A DNA stretch of 64,000 bases from AP-15 sp963700195 (GCA_963700195.1 CAVOWQ010000019.1:39925-103924); one strand, 5' to 3'; counted from the stretch's first letter, positions 26,063-38,696 are shown. Notes: generated by a model from the sequence alone, not told the origin. A program made the numbers and translations.

Positions 26063-26911
26063 ATGCGGCGTTTCGAGGGCACCGAGACTTACGTGGCGAC
26101 GCAGGATCTTCGGGTCGCGGTCAACGCCGCTATCGCACTCGAGCGCCCGCTCCTCGTCAAAGGCGAGCCCGGCACCGGCAAAACCATCCTCGCCCATGAA
26201 ATCGCGCATGGTATCGGCAAGGACCTGATCACCTGGCATATCAAATCAACCACCAAAGCCCAGCAGGGACTCTATGAGTACGACGCGGTCTCCCGGCTGC
26301 GCGACGGCCAGCTCGGCGACGAACGCGTCCACGACATCGCCAACTATATCGTGCCGGGCAAGCTGTGGGAGGCGTTCAAGGCTGCCGAGGCTCCGGTGCT
26401 TCTGATCGACGAGATCGACAAGGCAGATATCGAGTTCCCGAACGATCTGCTCCTCGAGCTCGATCGCATGGAATTCTATGTCTACGAGACGCGGCGCACC
26501 ATCGCCGCCCGGCATCGTCCAATCGTCGTTATTACCTCCAACAATGAGAAGGAGCTGCCGGATGCCTTTCTCCGCCGCTGCTTCTTCCACTACATTCGCT
26601 TCCCTGACCGCGCGACGATGCAGCAGATTATCGACGTGCATTTTCCAGATCTTAAGCACGAATTGCTGCATGAGGCTTTGACGATTTTTTATGACATCCG
26701 CGAGGCGCCGGGATTAAAGAAAAAACCCTCGACCTCCGAGCTCCTCGATTGGATCAAGCTGCTGCTGGTCGAAGACGTCTCGCCCGATGTGCTGCGGACG
26801 CGCGACCCGGCCAAACTGATGCCGCCGTTGCACGGGGCTCTGTTGAAGAACGAACAGGACGTTCACCTGTTCGAGCGTCTCGCCTTCCTGCACCGCCGCG
26901 AGCGCGGCTGA
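26063..26911 (+). CDS. MoxR-family AAA+ ATPase
   Basis: A 282-residue AAA+ chaperone-like ATPase. Walker A is KGEPGTGKT, Walker B LLIDEIDKAD, sensor 1 VITSNNEKELPDAFLRRC. The start at 26063 (MRRFEGTETYVATQDL) matches the family; the frame is open upstream to 25967. Together with the following vWA gene it forms the MoxR-CoxE type pair that remodels or inserts cofactors into a client enzyme. No client (for example a molybdenum hydroxylase) is adjacent here. Confidence 0.9.
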   Translation: MRRFEGTETYVATQDLRVAVNAAIALERPLLVKGEPGTGKTILAHEIAHGIGKDLITWHIKSTTKAQQGLYEYDAVSRLRDGQLGDERVHDIANYIVPGKLWEAFKAAEAPVLLIDEIDKADIEFPNDLLLELDRMEFYVYETRRTIAARHRPIVVITSNNEKELPDAFLRRCFFHYIRFPDRATMQQIIDVHFPDLKHELLHEALTIFYDIREAPGLKKKPSTSELLDWIKLLLVEDVSPDVLRTRDPAKLMPPLHGALLKNEQDVHLFERLAFLHRRERG

Positions 26912-26938
26912 GGTGATGGTTCAATCCCGTCGCTCGCG

Positions 26939-27030
26939 GCCCCTCACCTTAACCCTCTACCCGCTTGCGCGGGGCGAGGGGATTTGTCCTTCCTCGCCCC
27001 GCCCGCGGGGAGAGGGCCGGGGTGAGGGGC
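26939..27030. repeat. Family A palindromic repeat between MoxR and vWA genes
   Basis: Begins GCCCCTCACC and ends GGTGAGGGGC, with inner arms such as ccgcttgcgcggggcgagg and cctcgccccgcccgcgg. It lies inside what should be one operon, so the repeat would be transcribed and may affect the balance between the two messages. Confidence 0.85.
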
Positions 27031-27052
27031 ACGCACTGGCTCGACATTAGCC

Positions 27053-28228
27053 GTGTTCTTCTCGTTTCTTGCCGAGTTGCGCGACGCCAAGGTGCCGGTC
27101 TCGCTCCGCGAGTATCTGACCCTGATGGAAGCGATGCAAAAGCGCGTTGCGGCCTTCGACATCGAGGAGTTCTATTTTCTCGCGCGCACCTCGCTGGTCA
27201 AGGACGAACGGTACCTCGATCGCTTCGATCGGGTGTTCGGGCATTGCTTCAAGGGCGTCGAGACTTTGGGGGACCCGAAGGCCGAGCTCCCCGAGGCCTG
27301 GTTGAAGAAGCTCGCCGAGCGGTTTCTGACCGAAGAGGAGAAAAAGCTGATCGAGGCGCTCGGCGGTTGGGAAAAGCTGATGGAGACGTTGCGCCAGCGA
27401 TTGGCCGAGCAAAAGGCGCGGCACCAGGGCGGCAGCAAATGGATCGGCACCGCCGGCACCTCGCCGTTCGGCGCTTACGGCTACAACCCCGAAGGAGTGC
27501 GCATCGGCCAAGAGAAGGGCCGCAACCGCAGCGCCGTCAAGGTCTGGGACCGGCGCGAGTTCCGCAATCTCGACGACACGGTCGAGCTCGGCACCCGCAA
27601 CATCAAGCTGGCGCTACGTCGCCTGCGGCAATTTGCCCGCGAAGGAGCGGCCGAAGAGCTCGACCTCGACGGCACGGTAAGATCGACCGCTCGCAACGCC
27701 GGCTGGCTCGATCTGAAGCTGGTGCCGGAACGGCACAACACCGTCAAGCTGCTGCTGTTCGTCGATGTGGGCGGGTCGATGGAGGATCACGTCCGCATCT
27801 GCGAGGAGCTGTTCTCGGCGGCACGCTCCGAGTTCAAACACCTGATCCACTTCTACTTTCACAATTGCATTTACGATTCGGTGTGGCGCGATTCCCGCCG
27901 CCGTCAGGTGGAGCAGACACCGGTTATCGAGCTGCTCCGCACCTATGATGCCAGCTGGCGGATCGTCCTCGTCGGCGACGCCAGCATGAGCCCTTACGAA
28001 ATCGAGAAGGAAGGCGGCAGCGTCGAGCGGTGGAACGACGAGCCCGGCGAAACCTGGCTGCGCCGCCTGCTCGACGCCTATCCGAAGGCGGTGTGGCTCA
28101 ACCCGGTGCCGCAGAAATACTGGACCGGCACCGCGAGCATCGGAATGATCCGGCAGATCGTCGAGGACCGGATGTTCCCGCTGACCCTCGACGGCCTCGA
28201 CCGCGCGATGCGCCGCCTCACCCGCTGA
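27053..28228 (+). CDS. vWA-domain (CoxE-like) protein
   Basis: A 391-residue cytoplasmic protein. The N-terminal two thirds is helical and charged. The C-terminal von Willebrand A domain begins at LLLFVDVGGSMEDH, where the usual DxSxS metal site reads D-V-G-G-S, a variant found in this family. The start is a GTG at 27053. It pairs with the MoxR ATPase upstream; such pairs act together on metal-enzyme maturation. Confidence 0.88.
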   Translation: MFFSFLAELRDAKVPVSLREYLTLMEAMQKRVAAFDIEEFYFLARTSLVKDERYLDRFDRVFGHCFKGVETLGDPKAELPEAWLKKLAERFLTEEEKKLIEALGGWEKLMETLRQRLAEQKARHQGGSKWIGTAGTSPFGAYGYNPEGVRIGQEKGRNRSAVKVWDRREFRNLDDTVELGTRNIKLALRRLRQFAREGAAEELDLDGTVRSTARNAGWLDLKLVPERHNTVKLLLFVDVGGSMEDHVRICEELFSAARSEFKHLIHFYFHNCIYDSVWRDSRRRQVEQTPVIELLRTYDASWRIVLVGDASMSPYEIEKEGGSVERWNDEPGETWLRRLLDAYPKAVWLNPVPQKYWTGTASIGMIRQIVEDRMFPLTLDGLDRAMRRLTR

Positions 28229-28236
28229 GGGCGCCG

Positions 28237-28578
28237 TTATGCGGCCTGCTTTTCCTCTTTTGGCCGCACATAGGCGATCGCTGCATGAGCCGCGCAATAC
28301 GGCTTGCCGGGCACTGGGTGGCCGCCGCAAAAGCGAAATTCAGGATCGTCCGGGTGGCCGTGCGGCCACAGGCAGCCCGGCCCGCTGAATTCAAAAAAAT
28401 TCCTTTGCGGTACGAATTTTGCCCCGGTCTCGCGCCGGCTCATGCCGTTGCGGTGCAGCCTTCCGATGATTGTATTTTTCGTCAAACCCATGCGGCGCCC
28501 GATCTCGGAGGTCGGCAACCCCTCCTCAAACAGGTGATTCAACATCTCGACGCGCTCGGGCGTCCAGGTCATTTCCAT
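28237..28578 (-). CDS. gcrA: GcrA-family cell cycle regulator (short form)
   Basis: About 113 residues. The N-terminal helix-turn-helix (TWTPERVEMLNHLFEEGLPT, then IGRRMGLTKNTIIGRLHRNGMS) is the GcrA DNA-binding domain. The C-terminus (CLWPHGHPDDPEFRFCGG, then PYCAAHAAIAY) is the sigma70-contacting domain with its Cys/His set. The linker between them is much shorter than in Caulobacter-type GcrA. Start at 28578 is preferred because ggggga precedes it. GcrA activates sigma70 promoters carrying methylated GANTC; a CcrM methylase is not in the window. Confidence 0.85.
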   Translation of the reverse strand: MEMTWTPERVEMLNHLFEEGLPTSEIGRRMGLTKNTIIGRLHRNGMSRRETGAKFVPQRNFFEFSGPGCLWPHGHPDDPEFRFCGGHPVPGKPYCAAHAAIAYVRPKEEKQAA

Positions 28579-28672
28579 CGATTTCCCCCGTATACGGTGG
28601 ACCCCCCAGCCCACCTGCACAAGATACGGTACCACGCTTGTGGCCCGTTGGCAAGCAATATCTATATCTGGG

Positions 28673-29701
28673 TCAAGAAATATCTCCGTGGCGACGATAG
28701 CTCACAACTTTCGAGAAATAGGCCGGAATGCGCTCACCGGGTGTAAACCCGGGCCTCCACAACCGATCGAGGTTCTCGCGAAGATAACTCTCGTAATAGG
28801 GCTCGTGAAAAGCGACGGGAAAAAGCTCGAGCGTGCCGTCGTAATCGGGTTCGTCCCCCGTCTGCAGCGAATCCACGAAGATCAGGGTGCCGCCGGGCCG
28901 CAACACCCGCCGGATCTCGGCCACAGCCGCGCGGCGGATGCGCGGCGGCAATTCGTGAAACAGATAGATGCAGGTGACGACGTCGAATTCCGCATCCGCA
29001 AAGGGCATCGCCTCGGCCATGCCCTCGACAAACCGAGTGCGCGACCAAGGCGCGAGTGCACGCCGTGCGACGGAGAGGTAATGCGGCGACAAATCGAGAC
29101 CGGCAACATGGAGGCGTGGGTAATTCGCCTTTACCTCGCGAAGAAATCGTCCGGTTCCGCAGGCGACGTCGAGCAACCGTGCGCATCGCCCGCTCACGGA
29201 GTTTCCGGCAAGAGCGCGCTTTAAGGGGACGAGCGCTTGGCGCCGCATCGCTGCTGCGCCGCCGCCGAACAGCACCTCTACCTGATGATCGTAGCGCTCG
29301 GCGGAAGCATCGCTCAGATACCCATCAGTCTGAAAATGGAATTTCTGCAAATAATACGTCGGGTATCGACCAGCCGGCGCGTCTGTCACGACGCGCTCCT
29401 TGCGTCCGCTATGCCGCCTCTGCTCGACCGCACTCAGATCGGCGAAGAAGTCGAGGGCGCGGCGGATCTCCTCCAACGGCTTGCCGAGCCCGTCGGCCGG
29501 GGGTGCGTAGTAGCCGGCCTCGATGTTGCGCCAATCTTGCTCCACCAGCGCGCGCAGGTCAGCGAGGAGACGTTGCCGGTCCGGCATCGGCCGCCCGCGA
29601 AGCGCTTCCGGCAATCGCACTGGACGACCCATTCGGGCGGCCAGCAACTTTTGGCCGAAATACCAGACGATGCGCGCGGTCTGCGTCGTGTTGAAAGCCA
29701 T
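28673..29701 (-). CDS. Class I SAM-dependent methyltransferase
   Basis: About 343 residues. The methyltransferase domain sits in the C-terminal half: motif I LLDVACGTGRFLREV, motif II-type LDLSPHYLSVA and motif IV DVVTCIYLFHELP. This is the UbiE/ArsM-like fold. The N-terminal 130 residues are less conserved. The start is uncertain between 29701, 29722 and 29785; 29701 (MAFNTTQTARIVWYFGQK) is chosen as the likeliest N-terminus. Substrate unknown. Confidence 0.82.
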   Translation of the reverse strand: MAFNTTQTARIVWYFGQKLLAARMGRPVRLPEALRGRPMPDRQRLLADLRALVEQDWRNIEAGYYAPPADGLGKPLEEIRRALDFFADLSAVEQRRHSGRKERVVTDAPAGRYPTYYLQKFHFQTDGYLSDASAERYDHQVEVLFGGGAAAMRRQALVPLKRALAGNSVSGRCARLLDVACGTGRFLREVKANYPRLHVAGLDLSPHYLSVARRALAPWSRTRFVEGMAEAMPFADAEFDVVTCIYLFHELPPRIRRAAVAEIRRVLRPGGTLIFVDSLQTGDEPDYDGTLELFPVAFHEPYYESYLRENLDRLWRPGFTPGERIPAYFSKVVSYRRHGDIS

Positions 29702-29924
29702 CCTGTCCAATGGGGATATCATAGCGAACGAGGAGGTAAAGCTGAGGCGCGGCTTTGCAAGGGGGAGCGAGCGATGTTGCCCCACATCGGGGTGCTGCTA
29801 TTATCGATCGTTGGACGGAGCGATAGATCGACCGAGATGGCGCTGAGTGATCATTGCAGATCGCTGGCCGGAAATTGTGAAAATGGCCATGGTTGGAGCC
29901 CATCGCCGGCCGGGGGAAGGCGCG

Positions 29925-30455
29925 ATGTCGGACGATAACGCTTTTCGCGGCCCATCAGTCCGCGGGATCCCCGAAGGCGACAACCGCGAGCGCATGATCT
30001 GCGCCGAATGCGGCTATATTCTTTATGACAATCCCAAAATCGTCGTGGGCTCGGTCGCCCGCTGGGACGACCGCATTCTGCTGGTGCGCCGTTCGATCGA
30101 ACCGCGCTACGGCTATTGGACTTTGCCCGCCGGTTATCTCGAACTCAATGAAGCGGCCAGCGCGGGGGCCGAACGTGAGGCCTGGGAAGAAGCCCGAGCG
30201 CGGATCGAGATCGAGGGGTTGCTCGCCATCTACGACATTCCGCGGATCAGCCAAGTGCAGCTCATCTACCGGGCCCGGCTTCTCGATGACGCCATCCAGG
30301 CGGGGTTGGAGAGCCTCGAAGTCAAGCTCTTCCGGTGGGAAGAAATCCCGTGGAACGACCTCGCGTTCCCCTCCATCGGCTGGGCGCTCCAGCACGATCG
30401 CGAAGCTCGCGCGACACGCGACTTTACCGCTCGCATAAATCCGCCCGGTTCCTGA
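29925..30455 (+). CDS. NUDIX hydrolase with N-terminal zinc-ribbon-like segment
   Basis: A 176-residue protein. The N-terminal CAECGYILYDNPKIVVG resembles the NADH-pyrophosphatase zinc segment with only one Cys pair. The Nudix box is GYLELNEAASAGAEREAWEE, placing catalytic Glu residues in the usual REAWEE. ATG 29925 is preceded by gggggaagg. It probably hydrolyses a nucleoside diphosphate derivative. Confidence 0.9.
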   Translation: MSDDNAFRGPSVRGIPEGDNRERMICAECGYILYDNPKIVVGSVARWDDRILLVRRSIEPRYGYWTLPAGYLELNEAASAGAEREAWEEARARIEIEGLLAIYDIPRISQVQLIYRARLLDDAIQAGLESLEVKLFRWEEIPWNDLAFPSIGWALQHDREARATRDFTARINPPGS

Positions 30456-30495
30456 CGCTTCCATCATTATCCTACGGTCAGTCGAGCGCAGGCTG

Positions 30496-30699
30496 TTAAA
30501 ACACGCGGGCGGCGTTCGAACGATCCCTGACCCAGACTTGGGCCTCGCGGCCCGACTGCAACGCGTCGCGCGCCGCATCCACGGCATCGAGAAGCGCCTG
30601 CTCCTTATCGAGATAGGCGCCATAGACGGAATCGCCTAGCATTACGACCCATCGCGTTGCCCGCCCGCGCCGACAGACTTGAAATTCCATCACCTGCAT
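30496..30699 (-). CDS. Small DUF2188-like protein
   Basis: A 67-residue protein with pattern strand-strand-helix-strand: RATRWVVMLGDSVYGAYLDK, then EQALLDAVDAARDAL, then EAQVWVRDRSN. This is the layout of DUF2188-like small proteins, although the match is by shape rather than exact motif. ATG 30699 follows ggagc at good distance. Function unknown. Confidence 0.6.
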   Translation of the reverse strand: MQVMEFQVCRRGRATRWVVMLGDSVYGAYLDKEQALLDAVDAARDALQSGREAQVWVRDRSNAARVF

Positions 30700-30929
30700 T
30701 TGCTCCGGCCAATAGCCTCTGCTCCCCTATTTGCGAAATATGATCAGCCTCACGGCTTATAAAGAGGGTTCTGTTACGACCTGATACAGCAGGAAGCCGT
30801 TCAGGCCACAATTTTGCCGTATTCTCTCGCGTGGGCTGGTTTCGCATCGGCACCGAACGCATCTAGCAGCAGTCGTGATCATCTTCCCAAGAGCCTAACA
30901 TTTCCAAACGCTCGGGGATCGAAAGGGCG

Positions 30930-33900
30930 ATGGTGAGCACTATCGAAGCCAAGAAGGCGACGCTCGTCCACAAGGCGGCGGCGCTCGCCGGTCAGCTGTT
31001 CGACCCGGCAGATCAGGCCACTGCCAATCGATTCGTTGCGCAATTTTACGAACACGTCCCGCCGGCCGATGTTGCCGAACGCACGCCCCGCGATCTCTAC
31101 GGCGCCGCCCTGTCGCTGTGGCGCTTGGGGGAGCGTCGGCGCCCCGGCCAGGCCAAGATCCGGGTGCATAACCCAGACCCGGCGGTGGATGGATGGTCGT
31201 CGCCGCACACGATCGTCGAGATCGTCAATGACGACATGCCGTTCCTCGTCAACTCGGTCACCGGAGCGATCAATGCCAGCAACCGCGTCGTCCATCTGAT
31301 CATCCATCCGATCCTGACGGTGACTCGCGGCCCCGACGGGCGGCTGTGCGACATTCCAGAGCCGAGCGTTGCCGGGACACGCAAATCATGGATGGAAATC
31401 GAGATCACATCCGAAGCGGATCCGGCGGACCTCGCCCGGTTGACGCAAACATTGTCGGGTGTCCTCGCCGATGTCCGCGCGGCGGTGACCGATTGGCAGC
31501 CTATGCGCCGGGTCTTGCGCGAGGTCGTCGACGAATTGACGGCGCAGCCGCCCCCAGTTCCCGCCGCCGAACTGGCCGAAGCTCAGGATTTCCTGCGCTG
31601 GCTCGACGACGACAACTTTACCTTTCTCGGCTACCGCGAATATTTCTTCAATGGAGCGGCCCAACCCGAATACGGGCCGCTTGGCATTCTGCACGACGAG
31701 GCCCACCCGATCTTCGGGGGATTACGCGATCTCGCCTCACTGCCCTCCGACGTGCAGGATTTTGTCCGCCGCCACGAATTGTTGGTCATCACCAAATCAA
31801 ACCGCCGCGGGACGGTTCACCGGACCGCTCACATGGATGCCATCGGCGTGCGGCGGTTCGGCGCAAACGGCAACGTCACCGGCGTTCGCGTCCTCCTCGG
31901 CTTCTTCACGTCCCTGGCGTACAGCCGCAGTTCACGCTCGATCCCGCTGCTGCGGCTCAAGGTCCGCAGGATTGTCGAGCGCTCCGGAACGTCGCCGGCG
32001 AGCCACGACGGCAAGGCCCTGCTGCATATCCTCGACACGTTCCCGCGCGACGAGCTGTTCCAGGCGGACGAGGACCAGCTGTTCGACACGGTAACCGGCA
32101 TCCTCAACCTGCAAGAGCGGCAGCGCATTGCCGTATTTGTCCGCCGCGACCCGCTGGAGCGCTTCGTCTCCTGCTTCGTCTATGTTCCGCGCGAGCGCTA
32201 CGACAGCCAATTGCGCGGCCGAACTCGAGGCGATCCTCGAAGCGGCCTTTTCCGGGCATATCTCGGCTTTTCACACTCACCTCGACGAATCGGCGCTGGC
32301 GCGCATCCACTTCATCATTCGCACGACTCGCGGCGCCGTCCCGCGGGTCGACATCACAGGGCTCGAAGAGCGGCTCGCCGAAGCGGGACGCAGCTGGATC
32401 GACCGGCTGTATCAAGCGGCTACCACGTCTTTCGGCGAGGAGGAGGCGCGTGCCCTGCTGCGCCGCTTTCAATCCTTCCCGATCGCCTATCAGGCAAGAA
32501 CGGACGCTGCCCAGGCCGTCGCGGATCTAGAGCGCATCGAGGCCGTGTCGGAAGGGTCCCCGCTCGAAGTCTCGCTCCATCCCGCTCCCGACGCGAAGCT
32601 GCCCGGATTGCGGCTCTATCGGGCGAAGGAGCCGGTCGCGCTCTCCGACGTTCTGCCGATGCTCGAGAACCTCGGTCTGCGCGTGGTGGCCGAAGAACCG
32701 TTCCAGATCGACAGCGCCGACGGCACGGCAGCGTGGATTCATGAATTTCAGCTGTCGGGGGTCGCTTTGCTGACCTCGGTTTCCCCGGCAATCAGGGCGC
32801 GCTTCGAAGCAGCGCTGGTCGAAGTGTGGACCGGGCGGGTGGAGAATGACGGGTTCAATCGTCTCGTTTTGGGTGCCGGACTATCGGCTCGGCAGGTGAC
32901 GGTAGTGCGGCTCTACGCGAAATTTTTGCGGCAAGCGGGAACCACCTTCAGCCAAGCCTACATGGAAGACGCGCTGAGCGGCCATCCAGAGATCGCCCGC
33001 CGGCTCGTTCAATTGTTCGAGACACGCTTCAATCCCGAACGTACCGATTCCTCGCTCGCGGCCGTAGCCGAGATTCAAGCGATCGATCATGCACTCGACG
33101 CGGTGGCCAGTCTCGACGAGGACCGCATCCTGCGCACGTTCCTCACTCTGGTCCTCAGGACCGTGCGCACAAACTATTACCAAAAATCACCGGCGGGCGA
33201 GGCAAAGCCCTATCTGGCCGTCAAGCTCGCCAGCAGCGAGATCGATTTGCTGCCGCGCCCGCGGCCGCTCTTAGAGATCTATGTCTACAGTCCCCGAGTC
33301 GAAGCTGTGCACATGCGCGCCGGTAAGGTCGCCCGCGGCGGCATTCGCTGGTCCGACCGCAAGGAAGATTTCCGCACCGAGATCCTCGGCCTGATGAAGG
33401 CGCAGACGGTGAAAAATGCGGTGATCGTCCCAGTCGGGTCGAAAGGCGGCTTTGTGGTCAAGCAGCCGCCCGATGCGCGCGACAAGCTGGGGGCCGAGGC
33501 GGTCGAATGTTACAAGACGCTGATCCGCGGCCTGCTCGACCTCACCGACAACATCGTCTCGGAGGAATCGGGACAGCATCGCGTTGTTCCGCCGCCGAAC
33601 GTTGTCCGGCACGATGAGGACGATCCTTACCTGGTGGTTGCAGCCGACAAGGGCACCGCCACCTTCTCCGATTTCGCCAATGCAATCTCGGAAGAATACG
33701 GGTTCTGGCTCGGGCGACGCTTTTGCGTCGGGCGGGTCGACCGGCTACGACCACAAGCAGATGGGCATTACCGCGCGCGGCGCCTGGGAGCTCGTCAAGC
33801 GCCATTTCCGCGAGCTCGGACGCGATATCGAGAGCAGCGAGATCACCGTCATCGGCGTCGGCGACATGTCGGGCGACGTGTTCGGCAACGGCACGCTGAT

Positions 33901-35728
33901 GTCGCGGCACCTCAGGCTGCTGGGCGCTTTCGATCATCGGCATGTCTTTGTCGACCCCGACCCCGATCTGGAGCGGAGCTTTGCCGAGCGGCTGCGTCTG
34001 TTCCGGCGGCCGCGCTCAAGCTGGGCCGATTATGACCGTGCGCTGATTTCGCCGGGCGGCGGCGTTTTCGAGCGCAGCGCCAAATCCATCCCGATCAGCC
34101 CGGAGATGAAGCGCGTCTTCGACATCGGGGCGGACCATCTCACGCCGGCCGAGCTAATCCACAAATTATTGACCGCCCGCGTCGACCTCTTGTGGTTCGG
34201 CGGGATCGGAACTTACGTCAAGGCCCCAAACGAGAGCCCTGCCGAAGTCGGCGACCGCGCCAACGATGCGCTCCGCGTCAACGGCGACGCGATCCGCGCA
34301 AAGGTCATTGGAGAAGGGGCCAACCTCGCGGTGACCCAGCGCGGACGCGTCGCCTTCGCACTCGCCGGCGGGCTCATCGACACCGATGCCATCGACAACT
34401 CGGCCGGCGTCGACACCTCGGATCACGAGGTCAACATCAAGATCCTGCTCGATCAGGCGCTCGCTTCGGGCGCCCTCGCGGTCGAGGACCGCCAGCCGCT
34501 GCTCGCCGAAATGTCGGGAGAGGTCGCCTCGCTGGTGCTGCGCGACAATTATTTGCAGGGCGAGGCGCTGTCGGCCGCGGAGGCGCGCGGCGTCGTCTCG
34601 CTCGATCGGCAATTGCGCATGATCCGCGATCTCGAGCGCTCGGGCCGGCTCGACCGGGCGCTCGAGTTCCTGCCCGACGACGAGACCCTCGCCGCAAGAT
34701 CGGCGCAAGGCCGGGGGCTCGTCCGTCCGGAATTGGCGGTGCTGCTCGCTTACGCGAAGATGACATTGTACGAGGAGCTGCTCGCCTCCGCCCTGCCGGA
34801 CGCTGCGGAACTGGCCGACGAGCTGGGTAGCTATTTTCCGGAGGCCGTGCGGCGCCGCCTTGCCCCACAAATCGCAACCCACCCGCTGCACCGGGAGATC
34901 ATAGCGACCGTCGTCACCAACGAGATCGTCAATCGCGCGCGAATCACCTTTGTCCACGACATGCGCGCGCGCACCGGCCGGTCGGCGGCCGAGGTGGCGC
35001 AAACCTACATGATAGTGCGCGAAGTGTTCGATCTGAGGCATCTGTGGAGTGAAATCGAGGCGCTCGACAACAAAGTGGCGGCACAGATGCAGATCGAGAT
35101 GCTCCTCGAGATCGCGGATCTGGTCGAACGCGCCGCTGCTTGGCTGCTTTACCGCAAGCGTCTCACGATCGGCCCCGAGATCGGCAGGTTTGCGCCGAGC
35201 GTGCGCAGCATCGCTGCCTCTTTATTGGAGCTTCTGCCGCCCGCCGATCGCGATCTGATTTCCGAACGCAGTCTGCGTTTCGCCGAAGCCGGCGTGCCCG
35301 AAGCGCTCGCGACCCGCATCGGCGGGACGATGTTTCTCGCCGCCGCGCTCGACATCGCGGATCTGGCGGAACGTTCGGGCCAAGAACTCGATCAAGCCGC
35401 CCGGGTGTACTACGCGGTCAGCGCCCAGTTCGCGCTCGACGAGATGCGAATAGCTGCGCGCCGGCTGCGGGCCGAGACCCCTTGGCAGAAGCAGGCGGTC
35501 GAAGCAACGATCGACGACCTGTTTACACTGCAGACTGATCTGGCGGCTCGCATATTGGCGAGCGGCAGCTCAGCGCAATCAGAAGATCCAGTTGCCGCTT
35601 GGTCTGCTGCACACGCGGCATCCCTTGCGCCTGCCGAGCCGCTCATCCGAGAGCTGCGAGTTACCGCCACTCCCGACCTTGCGATGCTCGTTGTCGCCGG
35701 CCGCCAGCTCCGCCACGTGCTGGGTTGA
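30930..35728 (+). CDS. gdhB: NAD-specific glutamate dehydrogenase (large, 180-kDa class), frame-split
   Basis: Three successive frames together encode about 1,598 residues, the normal size of this class. The N-terminal part (30930 to about 32216) holds the ACT-like regulatory region. The middle (about 32218 to 33712) contains ARGGIRWSDRKEDFRTEILG and MKAQTVKNAVIVPVGSKGGF of the catalytic core. The last part (about 33714 to 35728) contains ASGGSTGYDHKQMGITARGA and the dinucleotide-binding and C-terminal regions. Each junction is repaired by removing one base (32217, gcgcggcc; 33712-33714, ctcgggcgac). The enzyme oxidatively deaminates glutamate to 2-oxoglutarate, feeding the TCA genes at 9-19 kb. 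Confidence 0.92.
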
Positions 35729-35746
35729 CCAAGCCGGTTTTGTCGG

Positions 35747-35869
35747 GTCATTCCGGGGCGCGGGCTCCGCCCGCGAGCCCGGAACTCATGAACACGAGCC
35801 TCGGAGAAAGGGTTGAGGAGCCGGTGTTCATAGTTTCCGGGCCCGGCCCACAGGCCGCCCCGGAATGAC
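35747..35869. repeat. Long inverted-repeat element, family E (GTCATTCCGGGGC ends)
   Basis: Terminal arms GTCATTCCGGGGCG and CCCCGGAATGAC are complementary. Inner arms include cgggctccgcccgcgagcccg and ggaactcatgaacac, the latter pairing with gtgttcatagtttcc. The whole 123 bp can fold into one long hairpin, as MITE-like elements do. It lies between the convergent ends of the glutamate dehydrogenase and acs genes. Confidence 0.88.
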
Positions 35870-35889
35870 AGTTCTTTTCGCCGCGAGAG

Positions 35890-37830
<1,941 letters not shown>

Positions 37831-37935
37831 GGCGTGTTTCCTCCTCGGCTGCCGGCGCTGGCCTCGCGTCGGTCTCCCTGTGGAGGATATTCCGCCCCGC
37901 CAAGCGCTTACAATACCCCTCGGACGGTTTAGCCC

Positions 37936-38628
37936 CTAATGCCCGGCGCCGGTGCGCGTCGCGAGCAACGCCGCCTGCGTTCGGTTGGCAACATTGAGGC
38001 GCCGTATGATCTGCTTGACGTGCGCCTTGACCGTGCTTTCGGACATGTTGAGCGCATCCGCGATCACCTTATTTGCTTTGCCTTCGGCGATCAGCGCGAG
38101 GACATCGCATTGGCGGCGCGTCAGCGCCTGCCAGGGTGCCCGCTGGGCGGTCGGGACCGCCTCGGACAATGTCAGCGGCACGTAGGTGCCGCCGGTGCGG
38201 ACCCGCTCGAGCGCGCCAATCAAAACCTTGAGGCTATAACTCGCCGGCAAGAAACCGCGCGCGCCGGCGCGCAGGATTCTATGCGCGCGCTCCGGGTCGT
38301 CGCAGTCCGCGGCGACGAGGATCGGTGTATGTGGGACCGCCGCGGCCAGAGAGGATAGGTCGACGAGATCGATCTGCGCGCACGTCGATCCGCCGAGTAG
38401 GATCACATCGAACTCCTCGCCCTGCCGCACTTGCTGCATCAACTCGGAAACCGTGGCAACGTCCGCCACACGCCAGCGCCGGGGCTGCATGCCGAGCGCC
38501 AGTTTGAGGCAGTCCGACCGCAATCGGCTTTGGTCGACGATGGCAAGGTGTCGGCGAACCGGGCCTGGAAATCCGGCAACTACGTTGTGCGAGAGACTTA
38601 TTGCGGTCTCGACATAACGATCCAGCAT
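37936..38628 (-). CDS. LuxR-type response-regulator-like transcription factor with degenerate receiver
   Basis: A 230-residue protein with a receiver-like domain at about 25-145 and a LuxR helix-turn-helix at about 165-228 (LTRRQCDVLALIAEGKANKV, then STVKAHVKQIIRRLNV). At the phosphorylation strand the sequence reads DVILLGGSTC; the aspartate expected after the strand is missing, so phosphorylation by a kinase is unlikely. No kinase is adjacent. It lies 106 bases upstream of acs in the same direction, and LuxR-type regulators next to acs are known in other Proteobacteria, so acetate control is a fair inference. Confidence 0.85.
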   Translation of the reverse strand: MLDRYVETAISLSHNVVAGFPGPVRRHLAIVDQSRLRSDCLKLALGMQPRRWRVADVATVSELMQQVRQGEEFDVILLGGSTCAQIDLVDLSSLAAAVPHTPILVAADCDDPERAHRILRAGARGFLPASYSLKVLIGALERVRTGGTYVPLTLSEAVPTAQRAPWQALTRRQCDVLALIAEGKANKVIADALNMSESTVKAHVKQIIRRLNVANRTQAALLATRTGAGH

Positions 38629-38684
38629 CTCAGCGATCTCCGCGAATGCTTGCTTCGTAAGGCTTGACTGCTGGAGAATGCCGC

Positions 38685-38696
38685 CACTTTAAAGTG
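38685..38696. promoter_or_regulatory. Palindrome in the regulator's upstream region
   Basis: CACTTTAAAGTG is a perfect 12-bp palindrome within wider arms ccgc / gcgg, 57 bases upstream of the LuxR-type gene in an AT-rich stretch (38629-38757). It could be an autoregulatory operator. Confidence 0.4.
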
